Notes: generated from the sequence alone by a model not told the origin. Counted from the stretch's first letter, positions 44,950 to 56,841 are shown. The stretch: 64,000 nt of DNA from Begonia masoniana (GCA_022432975.1 CM039514.1:11091668-11155667); one strand, 5' to 3'. Numbers and translations are program-made.

Positions 44950-46790
44950 ACTTCCCAGATGCACATAATATGCCGAAGAATGTGCCTCGGCCAATATCTC
45001 CTTCTTCAGATCCTCGTCGTTAGGCACGTACCACCTATGTCTGAACTTTAGAACACCATCATCTGATAAGTGGAAATCCGATGAGTCACCTAATGTCATA
45101 CTCGATCGAAGCTCCTCACACTCCGTATCATTCTGCTGAGCTTCGCGTATCCTATCCAGAATAGTCGGCCTGAGAGAAATGTTGGTAAGCATACTGGACA
45201 ACTCTGCCACTATCTCCACATCGAACCTCTCGATCTCAGACCGCAGCGTAACTGACATCACTGCTAGTGAAGGCTGACTCGTAGAAGGCACTCTACTCAA
45301 AGCATCAGCAACCTTGTTCGCCTTTCCCGGATGGTACTTGATATCAAAATCATAATCTTTGACGAACTCAAGCCACCTTCTCTGTCGCATATTCAGCTTC
45401 TTTTGCGTAAATAAATATTTCAGGCTCTTGTGGTCGGAAAATATCTCGTACTGCTGCCCATATAAATAATGTCTCCATATCTTCAGTGCGAAGACCACAG
45501 CTACTAACTCAAGGTCGTGCGTAGGGTAATTCTGTTCGTACGGCTTCAGCTGCAGAGACGCATAAGCAATAACTCTCCCCTCCTGCATCAATACACAACC
45601 GAGTCCAACTCCAGACGCATCACAATAAATACTAAACTTGTCACCTTCAACAGGTAGCGCCAATACTGGAGTGGTGGTCAATCTCTGCTTTAACTCCATA
45701 AAACTGTCGTCACAAGCAGCCGACCATATAAATCTCTCGTTCTTCCGAGTCAATCGTGAAAGAGGAACTGCGATCTTCGAGAATCCCTCTATAAACTTCC
45801 GATAATAACCAGCTAATCCGAGAAATCCACGCACCTCTCGTACGTTCTTCGGCTGTGGCCAATCTCTGACCACCTGAATTTTGCTCGGATCCACAGAAAC
45901 TCCATCCTGCGATATAATATGGCCAAGGAAGCTCACTCTATCTAGCCAAAACTCGCATTTAGAAAACTTTGGATATAACTGGCGTTGACTTAGAATCCTC
46001 ATAACAATCCTCAGATGCTCCTTGTGCTCTTCCTTCGTCTTAGAATAAATCAAGATATCGTCGATGAAAACCACAACGAACTTGTCCAAGTACTCCTTGA
46101 ACACACGGTTTATCAAATCCATGAACGCTGCAGGGGCATTAATAAGTCCAAAAGACATGACAAGGAACTCATAATGCCCATACCTCGTTCGGAAAGCCGT
46201 TTTCTGCATATCTTCCTTCCGGACCTTTAACTGATAGTAACCCGAGCGTAGGTCAATCCTGGAAAATACTTGGGCACCCTGTAGCTGATCAAATAGGTCA
46301 TCGATCCGAGGCTACGGATATTTATTCTTCACCGTCAATTTGTTCAACTCTCTGTAATCGACGCACATTCTGAGGGTCCCGTCTTTCTTCTTGACAAACA
46401 GAACGGGCGCACCCCAGGGTGAAACGCTGGGTCGAATAAAACCCTTCTCTAACAACTCGTCAAGATGAGTCTTCAGCTCTTTCAACTAGGCTGGTGCCAA
46501 CCGATATGGGTTCTTAAACCTTGGTGCGGCATTTGGATAAACATCAATAGTGAATTCAATCTCCCAGTCCGGCGGTAACCCGGGAAGATCATCAAGGAAT
46601 ATCTCAGAGAACTCTCTGACTATAGGAATGTCACTCGGCTTCACTCCGCTGAGTAACTAAACATCAAATACTGAGGCCAAATAAATAGAGCACGCACCTT
46701 TAAACTGCTCGTTGACCTTCATGGAATAAGAAATAGGCGATCCACTCAATCGGTTCATCGCCTGATAAGAAAACTCGGCTTTACCCGGGG
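44950..46790 (-). pseudogene. Gypsy reverse transcriptase and RNase H
   Basis: The minus strand begins with the pre-RT linker ([20 protein letters not shown]), then a stop at [28 protein letters not shown], a second stop at KYP*PRIDD, and then a long open frame from 46209: [38 protein letters not shown] (catalytic FIDD), the thumb region, and RNase H with [32 protein letters not shown] and ADALSRVPS. The two stops within the fingers domain show the copy is inactive. The sequence breaks at [14 protein letters not shown], where the solo LTR begins. Confidence 0.88.
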
Positions 46791-46791
46791 G

Positions 46792-47375
46792 TCAAAAGGT
46801 CACAATCCTGGATTGACAGTCGATGGTGGCGAAGTGTTGTGCAAGCCAGTCCATCCCTAAGATAAGATCATACCGCTCTATGCTCATAACTATCAAACGA
46901 GCATAAAGGGTAATATCCCCCACTGAGATGACGTTGCCCTGGAGAATACGTTCTGACTGCATAAGCTCTCCTGAAGGCAGCATCACTCTATACTCGACCC
47001 CAGCTAACTCAGACTCTAATCCCAATCTAGCCATGCATGCAGTCGATATGAAGGAGTGCGTAGCTCCCATATCCATCAAAGTAAATACAGCTGTGCCCAT
47101 AATCAATATAGTACCTGCTATCACCGAAGGATGAGCCTCGTCGTCGACATCGCCAGGCTCAATAAATGTGAAGATCCTCGGCATAACTCTCCTCTGATCA
47201 CCGCCTGACAGATCTCGGCCGGGCTTCGGACAATCTCTGACGAAATGGCCCGCGTCTCCACAACGATAGCACACACTCGTGCCAAATCTGCACTGGCCAG
47301 TGTGTTCCCTCTGGCATTTAGGACAAAGAGGTATCTGAGAAGTTCCTTGTATCTGCTTCCCCTTCCCTCGATCAT
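46792..47375 (-). pseudogene. Gypsy zinc knuckle and protease
   Basis: CYRCGDAGHFVRDCPKPGRD is a CCHC nucleic-acid binding knuckle. It is followed by an aspartic protease with AVFTLMDMGATHSFIS and a distal YDLILGMDWLAQH. The active-site triplet normally D-S/T-G reads D-M-G, which would be expected to impair the protease. Otherwise the block is intact and in one frame. Confidence 0.85.
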
Positions 47376-47396
47376 TGCCTCCCTTTAAAGGCCTTT

Positions 47397-48219
47397 TTAC
47401 GCCTCTCTGTTGTTGTTGCTATGGCTGTGCCTTTGGCTGCCAGCCCTTGCCCCTGATCTGAGGGTGAATCTCTCGAAAGAAGCCCTTAGATGGCTCACTC
47501 GGTTTGACAGAATCCCTATCAACAGCCTCAATATCAAGCGCCCTAGCCACAATCTCGTCATATGATACATTCCGTACCCCAGATATAGTAAGACGCATCC
47601 GGAATTCCTAACTAAGTCCCTGTAAAAATTGGCGTACCTTGTCCTCGTTAACGCTGACCTGACGTGGCGCGAATCGAGAAAGGGCTTCAAACTTCCTCAC
47701 ATACTCGGCAATAGAACTAACTTGCCGCAACTGCATAAATTCAACCATCTTCGCCTCCCGTACTGTATGGCTAAAATACTTATCATAGAACAACTCTCTG
47801 AATCTCTCCCATCCCATAATCGTCACATCGGTGGTCGTCTTGACTAAATCCCACCAAAACCGAGCATCTAACGCTAGGTGGTAAGTCACCAACGTCACAT
47901 TCTCTCCGTCCTCAATGCTCGCATAGGCCAGCATGTCTTCTATGGTGCGAATCCACTCCTCTGCTGAAGAGGGATCCGTAGACTGTCCGTTAAATATAGG
48001 GGGTTGGAGCTTCTGGAATCTCTCCATCCCATGGTTGCCCGAAATAGCTACCTCCCGAGCTCTAGTACCCTCTCGGTCTATCATAGTGCCTAGCTGTTGA
48101 GACTGTCTCTCCATTTGCTGAGCCTGTCGCTCCATATGCTGAGACTGCTGGGCAATAAAATCTTTGAGGGTGTCTATCGTATCATCTCGGTCGTCTCGGT
48201 CATTTCCTCGATGCACCAT
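47397..48219 (-). pseudogene. Gypsy gag
   Basis: The start is ATG 48219 (MVHRGNDRDDRDDTIDTLKD). Next come a Gln/Met-rich coiled segment (QQSQHMERQAQQMERQSQQL) and the gag domain (EWIRTIEDMLAYASI, DARFWWDLVK, ELFYDKYFSHTVREAKMVEF, EYVRKFEALSRFAP). A TAG interrupts the frame after QFLQGLS at about 47610; the conserved reading continues beyond it (EFRMRLTISGVRNVSYDEIV) toward the knuckle. Confidence 0.85.
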
Positions 48220-48370
48220 TTTTTATAAATAACTCCTATAAAAGTTAAACAAATACTCTATAAAAAAATGAAATCAAATAAAGCTATAAACATACTTACA
48301 GTTGATGAAGAATGTCCGCGTAGTGGCTGTGCAGTCGAGCAGTCTACAGAACCGATTTTAAAACCCGGGG

Positions 48371-48382
48371 GCTCTGATACCA
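48371..48382 (-). other. Primer binding site (tRNA-iMet type) of the gypsy element
   Basis: Minus strand TGGTATCAGAGC followed by CCCCGGG, four bases inside the 5' LTR. It is complementary to initiator methionine tRNA. Confidence 0.85.
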
Positions 48383-48386
48383 TAAA

Positions 48387-50830
48387 TGTAGCGACCCTAA
48401 CCCTGTACCCCAAATTCTCGTACATATTTTTTTTTATCCCTATACTTTAAATAAATTCTAGGCGGAATTTAAATCGAAATCTAAGTTCGTTTAGAAAATC
48501 GTTAAAAAAAACAAATGTTAAAGAAATTTAATAAAACAATTGAATAAAATATTTAAAACAATTAAAACTATAATTAAAACAATTTACAAATAAAACAAAG
48601 GGGAGGGCAGAATCGTCAAAACTGCAGAAAGGAAAGAGGGCGATCGATTGCTGAGGCTATAAGCCTCAGCAGCGATCGATCGCTAACCTCAATAGCGATC
48701 GATCGCTGCATTGGCAACAGGGAGGGGCGATCAGTCGCCCCTCACACCCGCGCCCGATCGCCTAACTCCACTTCTTCTTTCTCTATAATTCAACAGACAA
48801 TGCTCTCTGGAATCCGAAATTCCAGAGAGCAAAACTAAACTTTTCACTAACCCTGCACATCACACACTTCATAAATTATCACCCAACTAAACAGCTTAAA
48901 CACACATCAACTTTCGTAAAAACGAACTGTGTGGATACGTTTAAAACTATGTTTTTCCTCCTGTTTTAAAATGTCCAAGCAGTTTATAAATCATATTTTT
49001 AAAACGTTTAAAACATGTAAACATAAACCTATCAACTATCAATTCTCAAACATCCTAAAATGTTCTAACTGTACAATTACTTTAAATAATCTACCATCAG
49101 CCCAAAACGCCCCGATACCCTCAAAACACGTACATACTTCCCCACAGGTCTGGTCAAGCATCGACTGCGCAACACACCACCACAAGCCATCCTCCGTCAA
49201 CTGGATCACTCCTTAGGTGGAGGGATCTCGTCCTCACCTATGTCGAAGTCACCTACACCATACAGACACCTATGAGATAAAAATCTCAGCAAGCTCTAGT
49301 AAATGTAAATGCATGCTATGCATATGAGTTCAGAAATCGTGCAGCATTTTCTTTATCTTTACTCTGTGGGTGTCACCGAGATCTCAGCCTCCTAACCGGA
49401 GAGAGCACATCCAGCGGTCGGACTACTCTTTCCAGCTAGAGGAGGGGGGTACACGCTTACAACACGTACAGCCGTGCCTGAGCCCCATCTCGCATGACCT
49501 ATAACTGTATGAGTACGTGTTATATGTGGTATTGTGACAAACCCGTAGTCGATCTTCACAATAGGTCGAGCCCCTCTCCAGGCCACATCGCCATTTTCTT
49601 TAAAACATCGTGCAGAAATTCATTTTCATGCTCTTTTAAAACACGTGATGCGTGAACAGTTCAATATGACAGAAAGTAAACATACATGATTCGTACTATC
49701 GAGACAATAAAGCATTTAAAAGCATAACCTATACAGAACTAATCCTAACTACCCAACCAAAACAATTTAAACATCCGCGTCACCAAAACTCCTCGAGACG
49801 ACTTCGACGTACGGTGTAGGCCAATCGGCCAGAGAAAAATCGCGAGAACTTACCTCGTGTCCGTTGCAGCTCAAGCTCCGTCCACGAGCGTTGTTTGTCT
49901 GAGGCAAAACACAATATTCCCCGTTAAAACTAATTTCAGCTACTAAACGTCCAAATTAACAAGACCTTAACTAAAGAAATTTTCTATAGCTTTAATCAAA
50001 TTCATTGAGCTATTTCATAGAGCAATTACACGCTCGGCGCCTCAAATCCCTAATTACGAGTTTTTCCTAAATCTCGAATTTTCACAAAATTTAACATTCG
50101 TCCTAAATCAATTAAGTTCGTCCAATAACGTTCAATACGTTCACTATATCCTTAATTATGGCAAACCTATCGATTTCGAACCCTAAATCTCGATATTTAC
50201 GATAACCCTAAACGAAAACCTAACTGTATAACTTTCTAAAAATCGAAAACTAACGCTCTAAAACTATAGATTCATACCTAGAGCGTCGATTGGAGGAGAA
50301 AACGTGAAGAACGGAAGACGAACGGAGGAAAAACGGAGGTCGGAAAAGGTGAATCGCCGCGGGGAAAACAGAGAATGCTCTCTGGAATCGCAGGCAGCCG
50401 AGAAGAAATGAGGAGAAAATGAAGTTTAGGTTATTTTATAATTGGATTTGGCAAATTACCAATTTGCCCTTACATTGTTTTTATATTAGTTTCGTTTTTT
50501 GTTTCGTTAATTGGCTAACTATTCGGTTTCTCCAAATCTCTTTATTTCACCAATAAATCCATCTTATTATTTGGGTTCTATTAAAACTGTTCATTCGCAA
50601 AATGGACCTCGTTTACTATTTTTACCAAAACGTCCTTTATATTACGAGAAATTTAATTACTCGAAATATAGCGTTATTACTCCAAAAATTCTCGTAAATT
50701 TCTTAAAATTTTCATTAATCGTTAGGATCCCATTAACGTTTTCTTTTTGCAAAACAGATATGATTTGACATATTTACAAAAATGCTATCATATAATATAA
50801 TATTAATATCCCGTAAAGCCAGGTATTACA
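48387..50830 (-). repeat. Gypsy right LTR (5' LTR of the minus-strand element)
   Basis: tgtagcgaccctaaccctgt ... gccaggtattaca, about 2444 bp, highly similar to the left LTR. The main difference is the shorter palindrome cluster (about 32 bp missing). Confidence 0.92.
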
Positions 50831-51196
50831 TCAAGCGCTTTCTGACTTCTCGAACATGGTTATAATCGGTCTGTCCCTGCCAGATATTATAAGTGCATTG
50901 AAGGACTCACTCAAGTTATTCAAGCACATGTCACATTTGGGGATTGAAGTAAATGCATAGGCTGCCCAATTTCTAGGATTTAGGCATCAAAGATATACGT
51001 GAGCAGTCTGGTCAACCGAGAATAAATTTCTCATTTTTCTCTCAAAATTAGCAACTATAGTTGCCCTAGATGCATTCCAAAGTACATCCCTATACAATTT
51101 TCCCTAAAACTCTTACTTAAAATTTGCATACGGATGTCTGCAGCAGTAGCAGTGTTCGGTTGATGGTAATACAAGTGTCACAGCAGGCAACAACCC
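50831..51196 (-). pseudogene. MULE2 mudrA-type transposase, central exon
   Basis: On the minus strand an acceptor (catcatag, ending 51197) leads into GLLPAVTLVLPSTEHCYC, then CRHPYANFK, YRDVLWNASRATIVANFERK, SVDQTAHVYL with a stop, and KCDMCLNNLSESFNALIISG up to the gypsy insertion. Each block matches exon 2 of the MULE1 transposase in order (GLLNAVDEIFSLAEHRFC, YKDVMWNAARATT, KCDLGLNNLCESFN). The splice acceptor position is also conserved. Frameshifts and a stop make it dead. Exon 1 is not seen to the right. Confidence 0.78.
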
Positions 51197-51240
51197 CTAT
51201 GATGTGCCACGGGATCACCTTATTACAAACCGAACCAAAC

Positions 51241-53100
51241 AATTTTCTAATCTTTTGGTTCATTATGTAGGTCTCATTTTCCTAGTTAGCTTGAAGGCAA
51301 ATGAAAGTGCATTAAACAAAAAGGAGTTAAAGCTTTTGGATACTTGAAGCATTGGCGCGACAACCCATACAAAAATCTCCCTCATTTCCAATACCATTCA
51401 AGAGATCAATTTGGGCGACTATCCTTGAAAGCTTCAAGAAGGATGTAGCCCAAGAAGCACCAAGAGGAGCCAAAAATTCAGCCCATAGAGCTCCTAACAC
51501 AAATCCCCAAACCAAGTTATCAACCAATCAAGCATAATCTCTTGGAAGCACATGAATTTTTTCATTCTATTTTATGCAACTTATTTGTATCTTTATTTAT
51601 AGTCTAAGAACTATGGTTTTAATATTATATTTTTGTAATATTGATGGTGGGGATCATCTTCGGAGAAAAGAGAGGCAAATGGCATGGAGATGCCAAAAAG
51701 TGTGCTAGGCTTTCCTCATTTGGCAGAGCACACTTCAACTCCTTTTTGGGGGTTGCTTTTTATAATGCAACCTTTAAGGATGAAACCCTAATTTTCTCTA
51801 AGGGTGATATAAATAAATCCTTATGAGCTGATGTAAGGTAGTCAATTTTCTAATATCAAAATTGTCTTTGAAGTTTTTTTCAAGCTTGGAGTTCATCTCT
51901 TCAAGTGTCATGCATCTTTCATGGTGAATAATATCAATGTAAGTTGTGTGAAGAGTAAATTCATTCTTTGTGAGTGTAGGTGGATTTTCTTGTACTACAC
52001 TATTCTTCTTTAAGGAGTGGAAACATCAGCAAGATTGTAGAAACTCTCAACCCCATCATTGAAGAATCATTCTCCGCCAAGTTTCACAAGTATTGTTTTA
52101 TTGCTGTTTCATTACTATCCGAGCAGTCAGCACTCCATCATTCATAACTTTTATCCACAATGCTTTAACCGTCCAATTTTGGAGAAAATCATCCTCACAC
52201 ATGCAACTTTTGCTGCCTCGTAAATTACATCTATTCATGTCCAAATGAGTGAGATATGCCTCTCCAAAGTTGACCTAATTTTCCAGCCGGAGCAGTATTT
52301 CGATTTCCTAGTCCCATCCACCATTTCAAGCATAACTTTTACTCCACACTTCCTTTCGCCCCAATATTTAGACCACATCTTATTCACTCCCTACACAACA
52401 AGTTGTACAACTTTTAGGCCTAGAGTCTTGAGCGCCTCACATTGCTTGGATTATTTTTTTAATCCATGTGCTTGTGTTTCAATAGTTAGTTTTTTGAGTA
52501 TTGCTCTCGCTTCGTCAATTCGCTACAATCTTCTCATCGATTTCCATCGGTGAATATTTTTCGTAAGATTGTACAAACTCTCGATTCCTAGTTGAAGTTC
52601 TTCCTTTCTACAAGGAAGGCGTTGTGCATTAAAAGCTGTAACTTTATGCAACCTTTGCCAACCAACTTGCTTTCGACGTTTTTTGTTGCATATCATTGGT
52701 ATAAGAAGAGTCTAGAGTTTCCGATCCTATCTAACAATAATGACTAGAAGCGTTGCGTATTCATCTCAAAATCATGATGGGGATAATGCACAAGTGGCAC
52801 AACCAGTTAAACCTCCCGTGAGGGAAGTCGATTTGCATGTCCAAGGACAATTCGATGAAATCCGAACTGTCATCCTCAATTTGACAAAAAAAATGCATGG
52901 CCTTTTGAACCATCCTAGTACTACGAGGTCCTAGACCAAGGGGTGGTGGAGGTGTGTTAGAGGAGGAAGACCTAACCGTGGCACCATGACTGAAGAGGAT
53001 GTGGGTGATGTATTTGATTTTGATGGTCCACCTAGCCCGAGGTTCCAACGAGAAAATCTTGATAAGTTGTGGCACTTAAAGCTTTCTATTCTACTATTTA
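51241..53100 (+). mobile_element. Degenerate gypsy-like fragment (LTR edge, primer site, gag start)
   Basis: A TATA-like gatataaataaat (about 51810) lies in LTR-looking sequence running to a degraded iMet primer site at 52697-52708 (TGGTATAAGAAG). Just after it an ORF (52740-52934) reads MTRSVAYSSQNHDGDNAQVA and FDEIRTVILNLTKKMHG, a typical gypsy gag beginning. Past a stop, out-of-frame text resembles the usual Arg/Gly-rich and acidic gag segments up to about 53080. The upstream LTR limit is unclear and no second LTR or pol was found, so it is a truncated relic. It replaces the missing right part of MULE2. Confidence 0.55.
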
Positions 53101-53859
53101 AATAAACTTATGTACTTAGGTGATTCATAATGTATTAATGCATGAATGTGATTAATGAAGTGGTTCATATATGGTGTTGTACGTGTATCATAGAGTCTTA
53201 TAAATAGAATCTAAGTTTAGGTATTTTGATATCAAAAAATAGTCGAAGCATTTCAAGAAAAAATTTCTCTTAAGTTCTCTCTTGTTACTTTATTTTTTCT
53301 TCTTCAAAATCTCTCTTCCTCTTTCCAATAGTAGAACCACATACTCTAGTATAATATATAGAAGAAAGGACAAGTATGGTCGGATATAACAAAGATGGAA
53401 GCATCATTTCAAAAGGGCAATCTTGTGGGTGATTTTGCAAAAAGAAAAAATAAAAAATAAAAGTTCCATTACCAGTCCTTCCGCCTCTGCTGACACCAAG
53501 AAACAATTGAAAAAAAAATTTACTGGCAGCCTTAACTTTATCTTCTCTCTTAAAAGTCACAATTGGTAACTGAGGTTACCATGGTAACAGCCCAAAATAG
53601 TGCGGGCATAGTGGAACCAATGTTTTGGATCCGCAACGTTGACGGCTGTTTGGGCTTTGCACGCTAGTAGTTAGTTCATCCCTAAGTTGAGTTCTCTCTC
53701 CGTTATAGAATTTAATGCTTATTCTTAGAGTTTATAAAGTGTACAAAGTATAAGTACCAAGAATGCAATTGTTGTTTTGGATTCCGAGATCTTTGGCTTT
53801 TAATAGTATCCAGATCTTTGGCTTTTCATTGTTATGTCCCACAATGAAAATTTATAAAC
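53101..53859. other. Intergenic sequence
   Basis: No convincing gene. A tcttataaatagaatc TATA-like stretch at about 53197-53212 may belong to LTR debris. The rest is AT-rich. Confidence 0.4.
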
Positions 53860-53867
53860 CTAACGAG

Positions 53868-54453
53868 TAGGGGTGTGTAAAACAAGTTTCGATTCGGTTT
53901 TGGGGAGGAACCGAACCAAACCGATCGGTTTCAGTTTCGGATTTATCGAATCGAAACCGGTCTTTTAACATACCAAAACCGAACCGAAAGTTTCGGTTCG
54001 GTTCTGGTTCGGTTTCGGTTCTACAACTTATTTTTTAAAAATTTAAATAATGTAAATTTAAATTGGAGGAGATAAAAAACAATTAGATATATAGTCAAAT
54101 ATCAAAAAAAAAAAATGTATTAGAAGAATAAAAAATGAAAAGTAAAGTCAAAATTACAATAAATCCTTTTAGGAAATAAAAGTAATATTATAACGAAAAC
54201 AATTTTAATTATTAAAAATATTCTTTATTTTTTATTATTATTTTTTAATAATTAAAATTCTTTTGTGCAAAACCAGTTCAGTTCGGTTTGTATCGGTTTT
54301 GACCGATCCAAACCGAAAATCGAACCTAATTAAGCGGTTCCTACAAAATAAAACCGAAGATCGGTTTCTAAATGGTCAAAACCGATCTGAACCGAACCTA
54401 TTTCACCGGTTCCGGTTCGATTCATCGGTTCCGGTTCGGTTTGCACACCCCTA
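53868..54453. mobile_element. hAT-type MITE, 586 bp
   Basis: Ends are taggggtgtg at the left and its complement cacacccct-a at the right, flanked by a perfect 8-bp duplication, ctaacgag (53860-53867 and 54454-54461). An 8-bp TSD and short TIRs mark the hAT superfamily. Both arms are rich in ccgaaccgaa/ttcggttcgg repeats, while the centre is AT-rich and non-coding. It would depend on a hAT transposase encoded elsewhere. Confidence 0.88.
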
Positions 54454-54461
54454 CTAACGAG

Positions 54462-55313
54462 GGTTTGTTATTATTATGTGACAATCTTTTTTATGGTTGT
54501 TTTCTCTCTTGTATGCCTATGGTGCCCATGCTCAGGGTCCGTGAGAGACATTTTTATCATTGAGGATTTTTCAGTTTAACAACAATGATATTATTTTATT
54601 ATTTATCATATTATAATGAATTGTTTTTCACTTGGCCCCACCGATAATTTGTTGAACCTCCATTTTGATATTAGTTTTACTACTTATATGTAAAAATTGT
54701 TTTAAAACACTAAATATAGAACTCATTTCTCAGGTTTTAGATAGGAGATTCAAAAGGACTAGAGCATGTCTGAGTTGGTCATCTTTATTTTCGTTTGTTT
54801 TCATTTTGAGTGAATTCTTTTGGTGAGACATTGTACCACCTTCTAGTTTACTTTTCTTTTTATTTAGCATATTTATTATTGCATTGTCACGATGTTACTT
54901 TCATAAATCATACCGATGTATTATGCTTTTGGGTCTTATCTTCTCTGATGGTTTTTCATATTTTGTTGTGAACCAGTACATCTATCTACGTTCATCACGA
55001 ATCCCTCTCAGATCGTGATGCAAACAATGTAAAATGAGTCCAATAGAAATCATAATTGCACTCTCGTCAATTTATTTTCTAATTTGCATGAACTGTGATT
55101 TTAAATTATTTCCTTCACGTAAAAATGATACATAACATAATTTTACGTCATTCATAATATATTATGATGTGAAATTTTAGTTTTACAATATGCTGTATTA
55201 TTTAATCATTAGTAGAATAATTAAAAATATTATAAATCAGTTTACGTTAGAACGTTGGATTAGAATTAGAATATATCTGTAACAAGTGAAAAAGCATTTA
55301 GGGTGGCCATGTG
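54462..55313. other. AT-rich intergenic sequence
   Basis: Nothing recognisable as a gene or element boundary between the two MITEs. Confidence 0.45.
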
Positions 55314-55321
55314 ACTAAAAT

Positions 55322-55602
55322 TAGGGCAGGGAAACGATTCGGTTAAAACCGAAAAAGAACATGACCGAACTGAAAATCTCAGTTTGTTTCGGTTCCTTCT
55401 ATCAAAACTAAACTAAATTTATAATATATATATAATATTTTAAATTTTTATATCAAAAATTACAAATTATTGACCTAAACCTGCTCAAGCCGAACAAACC
55501 CAATACAAAAAACTGAATTTAAACCAAAGAAACAGATAACCGAAACCAAACCGACTCGGTTTGGTACCAATTTTGTCCAAAACTAAACCGATTCCACCTC
55601 TA
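55322..55602. mobile_element. hAT-type MITE, 281 bp, just upstream of the CLE gene
   Basis: It begins tagggcaggg, ends ccacctcta, and is flanked by a perfect 8-bp duplication, actaaaat (55314-55321 and 55603-55610). The interior has the same ccgaacc / ttcggtt character as the element at 53868 around an AT-rich core. It ends 112 bp before the CLE start codon, so it lies in the promoter or 5' UTR of that gene. Confidence 0.8.
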
Positions 55603-55714
55603 ACTAAAATTGAGGAAGAGGTGAGAGGAAGAAAGAGAGAGAGAGAGCGAATTATAAGACCTCAAGTCTACTCTATTCCTTCACTATTTCTGGTTACAAA
55701 AATCACAAGGGAGA

Positions 55715-55984
55715 ATGAGTAATACTAGAAAAATGCTACTACTAATTTACATACTTTTAATGCACGCAGAAGCAAATGGCAGCAAATCACAGAATTATTC
55801 AACCCCGGAGAACGTAAAGAAAGGCAGCATTATCACCAACAAGGATGGAGAAGGAACCAAGCTGTTCAACAGCATAAGCTTTTACGGCCATGGTGTCAGA
55901 CTCAAGGGCAGCCATGCCACCCAAGAAGTAGAAGAAGACAAGAGAATGACACCCAGTGGAGCAAACCCACTTCACAATAGGTGA
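55715..55984 (+). CDS. CLE-family secreted peptide precursor
   Basis: A single 89-residue exon, ATG at 55715, TGA at 55982-55984. The N-terminus MSNTRKMLLLIYILLMHAEA has a hydrophobic core suiting a signal peptide with cleavage near Ala20-Gly22. A variable charged middle follows. The C-terminus ends EVEEDKRMTPSGANPLHNR, and residues 77-88 (RMTPSGANPLHN) match the CLE dodecapeptide pattern R-x-x-P-S-G-P-N-P-L-H-N. CLE peptides are processed, secreted and sensed by leucine-rich-repeat receptor kinases to control meristem and vascular cell fate. Position 7 of the motif, normally Pro (hydroxylated and arabinosylated in CLV3-type peptides), is Ala here. Size, lack of introns and the one-residue tail after the motif are typical. 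Which CLE subgroup it belongs to cannot be settled here. Confidence 0.85.
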   Translation: MSNTRKMLLLIYILLMHAEANGSKSQNYSTPENVKKGSIITNKDGEGTKLFNSISFYGHGVRLKGSHATQEVEEDKRMTPSGANPLHNR

Positions 55985-56804
55985 TTACAATTGATCGAAG
56001 CTTTGCTTCAAACGTTCTTCATTTTGACGTTTTCATTGCATCTGGCTAGCAATCTAACTGCAACTGATCTTGTATAAGCTGCTGTAAGCCATTCAAGGTC
56101 TGAGTCTCAACCCACAATTGTAGTTCGTCGAGCCTACATCTTGTTCCATCATAGATGAACTAATTGACCGTATTAACTACATAAATCGAATCTACTCCAG
56201 TCTCTTGATCACTTACACTATTATGTTGCCTTTTGCAACTAAAAATAGCGATCCGTTAGTTTTGGGAAAAGTTGCACCACTACTCATGGAGTAATGGGTG
56301 GCTTCACATTTCAGGAAACTGATTATTTAACATATAATCTTAGTAATTTTTGGGGTGCTCATTTTGAAACTCAGTTCCCAAGCATTAGGAGATTGTCTCT
56401 CTTAATGCAAACAAGTACTCGTTAAAGAAAAACAATTTGAATCTTCCAGAAATAGTTATCCAAAGAAGAAGAAGAAGAAGAAGAAGAACAAGGTTGAGCT
56501 GGCGTAGGAAAGCGAAAGGTAGTAAGTAGGATGAAAGAAAAGAGTAGGCGTAGGAGGGGGGAAAGTTGAAAGTTGAAGACAAAAGATGTGTAAGACGGGA
56601 AAAAAGTGAAGTGAATGCTTGCTCATTGCATCATTGCCTCATTGCTGACACCAAAGAAAAGGCTAAATCAAAAGCGACTTGTCCCAAGCTGTGGTTAAGA
56701 TTGCTACTCCATCCTCTAACAAAGCGCGAATATCAAAAAAAATTGCTCGATCGGTATATAGAGAATGAAAATGACGGCTAACCAAGTCCAAATATCAAAA
56801 AATT

Positions 56805-56841
<37 letters not shown>

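Larger units (their letters stand above)
38900..50830 (-). mobile_element. Ty3/gypsy chromovirus-like retrotransposon inserted in MULE2 transposase
   Basis: An 11.9-kb element with LTRs of about 2.4 kb and a perfect 5-bp duplication, tcaag (38895-38899 and 50831-50835). Minus-strand order: LTR, iMet primer site, gag, CCHC knuckle, protease, RT, RNase H, integrase, C-terminal chromodomain-like tail, LTR. RT before integrase defines Ty3/gypsy; the large LTRs and the tail (RYVGPFPILKRIG, VFHVSMFRKCL) fit Tekay/Del-type chromoviruses, by memory of that group. A foreign solo LTR (42635-44949) sits between RNase H and integrase. Several stop codons interrupt the coding frames. Confidence 0.92.
20491..51240 (-). 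mobile_element. MULE2: Mutator-like element blown apart by nested retrotransposons
   Basis: The left terminus (gggtaattatcaaatttacc) resembles the TIR of the relic at 13300. Inside, an accessory gene on the plus strand (20922-21668, then 37282-37793) faces a mudrA-type transposase on the minus strand (51196-50831, then 38899-38434). This is the mirror image of MULE1. Two LTR elements, 21674-37281 and 38900-50830, interrupt the two genes with clean 5-bp target duplications. Removing them leaves about 3.2 kb. Transposase exon 1 and the right TIR are absent; the homology stops near 51200-51240, where gypsy-like sequence begins. Both genes contain stop codons. Confidence 0.75.
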
